Assembly: GCA_013817555.1 (NCBI GenBank)
Contig: JACDCN010000059.1
Coordinates: forward strand, 1 to 9,899
Reading direction: 5' to 3'
Source of the DNA: Actinomycetota bacterium
Lineage (GTDB): Bacteria > Actinomycetota > Thermoleophilia > Gaiellales > Gaiellaceae
DNA: 9,899 nt
Shown: positions 7,468 to 9,899 of the stretch, piece after piece
Numbering within the stretch: the first letter of the stretch is position 1
Layout of the letters: the number at the start of each line of letters is the position of its first letter
Made by a program: the position numbers and the translations under genes
Notes under the pieces: generated by a model
What the model was told of the DNA's origin: nothing
Database searches by the model: none
Seen by the model: the letters and a program-made list of their open reading frames with translations, nothing else

Positions 7468-7917
7468 ATGGCCGATCCGACCTTCTACCTCTTCGACGGC
7501 TACAACGTGCTCCACGCGGGTGAGTTCTCCGACCCCGGCGATCTCGTCGACACACTCGCGAGCTTTGTCGCCGAGCGCGGGGTGCGCGGTGTCGTGGTGT
7601 TCGACGGGACGGGTGAGGAGCGTCAGATTGGCCCGCTCTCCGTCCGCTACGCGGCGCATGCGGACGACCTGCTCGAGCGACTCGCTGCCGAGCACCGTGG
7701 CAAGGAGCTCGTCTGCATCGTCTCCTCGGACGATGCGGTGCGGAGGGTCTCCGGTCAGGAGGTACGCAAGCTGACGTCCAGGCTCTTCCTCGCCGACCTG
7801 CGGCCGGCGCAGCATCGAGAGCAGGAACAGCGCGGAGCGGGAAGCCGTGTCGGCGATCGGCTCGACGAGGAGACCCGCGAGCGGCTCGAACGTCTCCGGC
7901 GGGGCGAAGGAACGTGA
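7468..7917 (+). CDS. NYN-domain ribonuclease, YacP/Rae1 type
   Basis: A PIN/NYN-fold protein of 149 residues, related to Bacillus Rae1 (YacP), a ribosome-associated endoribonuclease that cuts mRNA in the A site. The visible acidic residues fit the metal site: Asp10 and Asn13 in LFDGYNVLHA, Asp46 in VVVFDGTG, Asp66/Asp67 in HADDLLERL, and Asp88/Asp89 in VSSDDAVRR. The tail (about 115-149) is rich in Arg and Glu and probably helical. ATG at 7468 follows the rlmB stop by 3 bases, so it is translated from the same message. It is the last gene of the cluster; a strong hairpin begins 3 bases after its TGA. Ribosome-linked cleavage is inferred from the Bacillus homologue. Confidence 0.88.
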   Translation: MADPTFYLFDGYNVLHAGEFSDPGDLVDTLASFVAERGVRGVVVFDGTGEERQIGPLSVRYAAHADDLLERLAAEHRGKELVCIVSSDDAVRRVSGQEVRKLTSRLFLADLRPAQHREQEQRGAGSRVGDRLDEETRERLERLRRGEGT

Positions 7918-7920
7918 ACC

Positions 7921-7957
7921 GCGCCCCCGGGGTCGTCGCGCGACGACCCGAGGGCGC
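7921..7957 (+). terminator. Strong hairpin closing the gltX-yacP operon
   Basis: GCGCCCCCGGGGTCGTCG and CGACGACCCGAGGGCGC form a stem of about 16 pairs with one mismatch and one bulge around a tiny CG centre. It starts 3 bases after the yacP stop codon. No T-run follows, so it may be a Rho-assisted terminator or a 3'-end stabiliser rather than a classical intrinsic terminator. Being nearly symmetric, it could act on either strand. Confidence 0.7.
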
Positions 7958-7997
7958 ATCTCACAGATTGCCTTACGCAGCGGACTGCTGCGCGGTG

Positions 7998-8124
7998 GGC
8001 TGCGAGCGCCGACGCGACCGTCCTCCGCCTCGCCGACCACGTCGAAGCCGTCCGACTCGAGGATCGCCCGGGCCGATGCCCGAAAGCTCGGATGGTCGTC
8101 GACGATCAGCACGGTGAGGGCCAC
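7998..8124 (-). pseudogene. Remnant of a response-regulator receiver domain
   Basis: Reading the minus strand from GTG 8124 gives VALTVLIVDDHPSFRASARA, then ILESDGFDVVGEAEDG to 8017. This is the first half of a NarL/LuxR-type receiver domain, with the acidic pair in VDDHP. One base further the frame shifts, and ASALAA (8015-7998), the expected start of the second helix after EDG, appears in another frame. After that no receiver sequence follows: the phospho-Asp strand, the conserved Thr and Lys, and the HTH are all missing. The original frame continues only as antisense to yacP and rlmB, which is not credible coding. It is best read as a frameshifted and truncated gene fragment between yacP and sigH. 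Confidence 0.75.
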
Positions 8125-8185
8125 GGTGCCAGGTGTCGCAGAGTGGGAGACGGGTAGCAGTACGGTGAGCCGCACCCTGGGAGGC

Positions 8186-8260
8186 GAACATGTGTTCTTA
8201 GCAATCTACGAGATTCGCAAAGGTCTTGTATCGCTTATTAAATAGTGCTAGCTTCTCCCT
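8186..8260 (+). promoter_or_regulatory. AT-rich probable promoter region of sigH
   Basis: The stretch from 7958 to 8351 holds no intact gene. Apart from the receiver remnant, its most notable part is this AT-rich block in a GC-rich window, with TTATTAAATAG at 8235-8245. A possible -35/-10 pair is TTGTAT (8226-8231) and TAGCTT (8249-8254) with 17 bases between and a TG just upstream of the -10; the hexamer matches are weak. A leader of roughly 90 bases would precede the sigH ATG. The exact promoter and the sigma factor using it cannot be decided by eye. Confidence 0.4.
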
Positions 8261-8351
8261 CAACTTAAAGGTGAGACTTTTGTCGAGGTCGCCTGTATGG
8301 AACTCGGTCAAAGAATCGCTCAACCACGGCGCAGAGACACGGGGGTACGCG

Positions 8352-9017
8352 ATGACCGCTCGAACCGCCACAGCACCGAAGACCGCTCAGAAGGTTCAAC
8401 GAGAGCTTGAAGACCTGCAACTGGTGCTCCGCGCTCGCAACGGCAGCACGGAGGCGCTCGACGGTCTGATGCGGAAGTACACGGGCTTCGTTCGCCTGAA
8501 GGCGAGCTCGTACTTCCTCGCGGGCGGGGACGGCGACGATCTCGTCCAGGAGGGGATGATCGGGCTCTACAAGGCGGTGCGTGACTTTCGCCCGGACATG
8601 CAAACGTCATTCCGGAGCTTCGCCGAGCTCTGCGTGACGCGGCAGATCATCACCGCGATCAAGACCGCGACGCGCTTCAAGCACTCGCCTCTCAACACAT
8701 ACGTGTCGTTCAGCCATACGCCTGCCGGCCAGGAGTCGGACGGCGACTGCACCCTCGGGGACGCGCTCCCCGGGCCGACCGTCAACGATCCCTCCGTCTG
8801 CGTCATCTCGACGGAGGAGCTCCAGAGCCTCGTCTTCTGCCTCGGCTCCGGACTTTCGCAGCTCGAGTCCGAGGCGCTCCGTCTCTACCTCGAGGGCAAC
8901 TCCTACGACGAGATGGCCGAGGACCTGGGCTGCGACACGAAGACGATCGACAACGCGCTCCAGCGCGTCAAGCGAAAGATTCTCGCGCACCAGAAGACGC
9001 GCGAGGTGCTCGCGTGA
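8352..9017 (+). CDS. sigH: RNA polymerase sigma factor, SigH family
   Basis: A sigma-70-family alternative sigma factor of 221 residues, close in length and motifs to Bacillus SigH (218). Region 2 (about 35-110) holds DLVQEGMIGLYKAVRDF and SFAELCVTRQIITAIKTATR, which binds core polymerase and the -10 element and is very similar to the Bacillus protein. Region 4 (about 165-212) holds LESEALRLYLEGNSYDEMAE and TIDNALQRVKRKI, the -35-binding helix-turn-helix. ATG at 8352 is chosen because GGGGG (8341-8345) lies 6 bases upstream and the length then fits the family; the frame stays open to 8226 but that extension has no family resemblance. In Bacillus SigH controls the transition phase and early sporulation; the role here is unknown. 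No anti-sigma gene is adjacent. Confidence 0.93.
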   Translation: MTARTATAPKTAQKVQRELEDLQLVLRARNGSTEALDGLMRKYTGFVRLKASSYFLAGGDGDDLVQEGMIGLYKAVRDFRPDMQTSFRSFAELCVTRQIITAIKTATRFKHSPLNTYVSFSHTPAGQESDGDCTLGDALPGPTVNDPSVCVISTEELQSLVFCLGSGLSQLESEALRLYLEGNSYDEMAEDLGCDTKTIDNALQRVKRKILAHQKTREVLA

Positions 9018-9022
9018 CGGAC

Positions 9023-9055
9023 AGGGCGGGCACGGTGACCGTCCCTATTTGTTAA
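9023..9055 (+). terminator. Rho-independent-type terminator after sigH
   Basis: AGGGCGG (9023-9029) pairs with CCGTCCCT (9039-9046, one bulged T) around a 9-base loop, followed by the T-rich tail ATTTGTT. It starts 5 bases after the sigH stop and lies between the convergent sigH and the nuclease-like gene. The tail suits sigH transcription; in the other direction there is no T-run. Confidence 0.65.
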
Positions 9056-9456
9056 TCAGCCGCCAGCCTGATTCGCTTCCGCTGCCCGTTGCGCGCCGGT
9101 TCCACTCGAAGCATTGCCATCCAGGTCGTCGTCACCTCGTCGATCGGAACGAGATAGACGCCACCATTGTCGAGGCCGTACACACCGAAGTAGTCGATCT
9201 GGCCCCCGTACTTCTGTCGTGTAACACGCGGCGACGCGTGGTGGGCATATGAACTCGAGGGCCGGAACACAACGCTGCCGTGTCGCAATCGACCCGTCTT
9301 GCACTGCACGCGTAGCAGCCGCTCGCCGTCATCGGCGATCAGGTCGTTACGCGTGTTCTCGCCGAAGGGAACGGAGATCACATAGCCGATGTCACGCAGC
9401 GCGAGCACCACGGCAAGCGCTGAGCGATCGCCGATGTCCTTCGGGTGGTCCACCAA
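9052..9456 (-). CDS. PD-(D/E)XK nuclease-like protein (group I intron-associated endonuclease family)
   Basis: A small protein of 134 residues that resembles the PD-(D/E)XK family containing the homing enzyme I-Ssp6803I. Visible marks are GYVISVPFGENTRNDLI with Asp38, then the catalytic strand RVQCKTGRL with Gln51 and Lys53 (a Q-x-K version of E-x-K). IDYFGVYGLDNGGVYLVPID (87-106) and the LRVEPARNGQRKRIR end (116-130) are family hallmarks. The helix position often occupied by Glu (GDRSALAVV, 9-17) has Ser/Ala here. The start is TTG 9456 or GTG 9453; GATAAT lies just upstream. The gene follows tRNA-Thr on the same strand by 40 bases; no intron is seen in that tRNA. It may be a domesticated or free-standing nuclease; cutting activity is unproven. 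Confidence 0.8.
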   Translation of the reverse strand: MVDHPKDIGDRSALAVVLALRDIGYVISVPFGENTRNDLIADDGERLLRVQCKTGRLRHGSVVFRPSSSYAHHASPRVTRQKYGGQIDYFGVYGLDNGGVYLVPIDEVTTTWMAMLRVEPARNGQRKRIRLAAD

Positions 9457-9461
9457 ACGAG

Positions 9462-9467
9462 ATTATC
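9462..9467 (-). promoter_or_regulatory. Possible -10 element of a leaderless nuclease transcript
   Basis: On the minus strand GATAAT (5 of 6 to the consensus) ends 5 bases before TTG 9456 and 8 bases before GTG 9453, so a transcript could begin at or near the start codon. No Shine-Dalgarno is present and no good -35 is seen. Cotranscription with tRNA-Thr is the alternative. Confidence 0.4.
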
Positions 9468-9496
9468 CCGTTGCCCGGACGGACAATGTGATCGAG

Positions 9497-9569
9497 AGCC
9501 GGAGGCGGGACTCGAACCCGCGACGCCCGGTTTACAAAACCGGTGCTCTACCAGCTGAGCTACTCCGGC
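9497..9569 (-). tRNA. tRNA-Thr (anticodon UGU)
   Basis: Read on the minus strand, the arms fold cleanly: acceptor GCCGGAG with CTCCGGC, D-stem GCTC/GAGC around AGCTGGTA, and anticodon stem CCGGT/ACCGG with loop TTTGTAA. A 5-base variable region and T-stem GCGGG/CCCGC with loop TTCGAGT complete the fold. The anticodon TGT reads ACA threonine codons. The discriminator base is U and no CCA is encoded, so CCA must be added by nucleotidyltransferase. A TACGAT -10-like hexamer lies 8 bases upstream (minus strand) without a clear -35. There is no intron. Confidence 0.96.
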
Positions 9570-9626
9570 GTACTCGAATCGTAGACGCCGTCCCGTCCGG
9601 CGGCTCATAGTCCATGCACGTACGCA

Positions 9627-9655
9627 CTGAATCTCCGCTTGGCTAGGTGCATAAT
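9627..9655 (+). promoter_or_regulatory. Probable promoter placing transcription start on the aminotransferase ATG
   Basis: CATAAT at 9650-9655 matches the -10 consensus at 5 of 6 bases, and the weaker CTGAAT at 9627-9632 is 17 bases upstream. The -10 ends 6 bases before ATG 9662, so transcription should start at or next to the A of the start codon. With no Shine-Dalgarno at normal distance, a leaderless message is likely. Confidence 0.55.
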
Positions 9656-9661
9656 CGTCTG

Positions 9662-9899
9662 ATGTCCGTGCGGGAGGACACCCAGTCGGAGCGAATCGCG
9701 GCGGACCGATCGCGCTACGTCGCTCCCGGGGTCTCGACTCCTCGGCTAGTCGTAGCTCACGCCGAGGGCGCGCGCATCACGGACGTCGACGGGCGCTCGT
9801 TCATCGACTTCGCCGGCGGGATCGGGTGCCAGAATCTCGGACACCGGCATCCGGCCGTGGTCGAGGCCGTGAAGGAGCAGGCCGAGCGCTTCCTCCACC
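9662..9899 (+). CDS. Class III PLP-dependent aminotransferase (GabT-like), N-terminal part
   Basis: Only 79 codons are present; the gene continues past the right edge. The start MSVREDTQSERIAADRSRYV leads into VSTPRLVVAHAEGARITDVDG, FIDFAGGIGCQNLGHRHPAVVEAV and EQAERFLH. This is the typical N-terminus of 4-aminobutyrate or related omega-amino acid aminotransferases, where the DxDG-FxDF-GG-N-GH-HP pattern shapes the substrate and cofactor entrance. The PLP lysine and other catalytic residues lie outside the window. ATG 9662 is supported by a -10-like CATAAT directly upstream. It runs divergently from the tRNA-Thr gene, 92 bases away. Substrate specificity (GABA, 5-aminovalerate or ornithine-type) cannot be told from this part. 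Confidence 0.88.
   Translation, partial: MSVREDTQSERIAADRSRYVAPGVSTPRLVVAHAEGARITDVDGRSFIDFAGGIGCQNLGHRHPAVVEAVKEQAERFLH

Noticed and set aside
7276..7997. Continuation of the receiver-domain frame through yacP and rlmB on the minus strand
   Set aside because: Receiver similarity stops near 7998; the rest is antisense to well-supported genes.
9378..9608. Minus-strand frame giving a VAQLVEHRFCKPGVAGSSPA-like peptide
   Set aside because: This is the familiar false translation of a tRNA gene; the sequence is tRNA-Thr.
1..9899. CRISPR arrays, insertion sequences, phage or toxin-antitoxin modules
   Set aside because: No repeat-spacer pattern, transposase, integrase or recognisable toxin-antitoxin pair was seen on either strand.

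Overview
The window is GC-rich, with frequent GTG and TTG starts, 4-base GTGA overlaps between genes, and promoter-like -10 hexamers set almost directly on start codons. This points to a high-GC Gram-positive (Actinomycetota). The protein types, including a short MutY, an actinobacterial flavodoxin-fold oxidoreductase and a Bacillus-like SigH next to yacP, suggest a deep-branching lineage such as Thermoleophilia. The class assignment is inference from general resemblance, not from a search.

Layout. Minus strand, right to left from 2976 to 1: a lipoprotein alpha/beta-hydrolase, a MutY-type adenine glycosylase, an OmpR/PhoB response regulator and its histidine kinase, which runs off the left edge. 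The hydrolase and mutY lie in one reading frame separated by a single TAG, and the regulator and kinase overlap by 4 bases. Plus strand, 3045 to 7917: six tightly packed genes, namely a flavodoxin-fold NAD(P)H oxidoreductase, a GST-fold protein, an unusually short glutamyl-tRNA synthetase (gltX), cysS, an rlmB-type rRNA 2'-O-methyltransferase and a YacP/Rae1-type NYN ribonuclease. A strong hairpin at 7921-7957 closes this likely operon. From 7958 to 8351 there is no intact gene: it holds a decayed receiver-domain remnant (minus strand) and an AT-rich stretch that probably carries the promoter of sigH (8352-9017, plus). A terminator hairpin follows sigH. Beyond it, on the minus strand, are a PD-(D/E)XK nuclease-like gene of the group I intron-associated type and, 40 bases upstream of it, a tRNA-Thr(UGU). 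The right edge holds the first 79 codons of a class III aminotransferase (GabT-like, plus strand), probably read from a leaderless transcript.

How it fits together. The core gltX-cysS-rlmB-yacP-sigH resembles the Bacillus gltX-cysE-cysS-mrnC-rlmB-rae1-sigH region, but lacks cysE and mrnC. It combines tRNA charging, rRNA modification, ribosome-associated mRNA cleavage and a SigH-family sigma factor. Most of the window is housekeeping. I see no clear undescribed system. The items most worth a second look are the compact GltX, the tRNA-Thr/PD-(D/E)XK nuclease pair, the response-regulator remnant, and the in-frame hydrolase/mutY junction.
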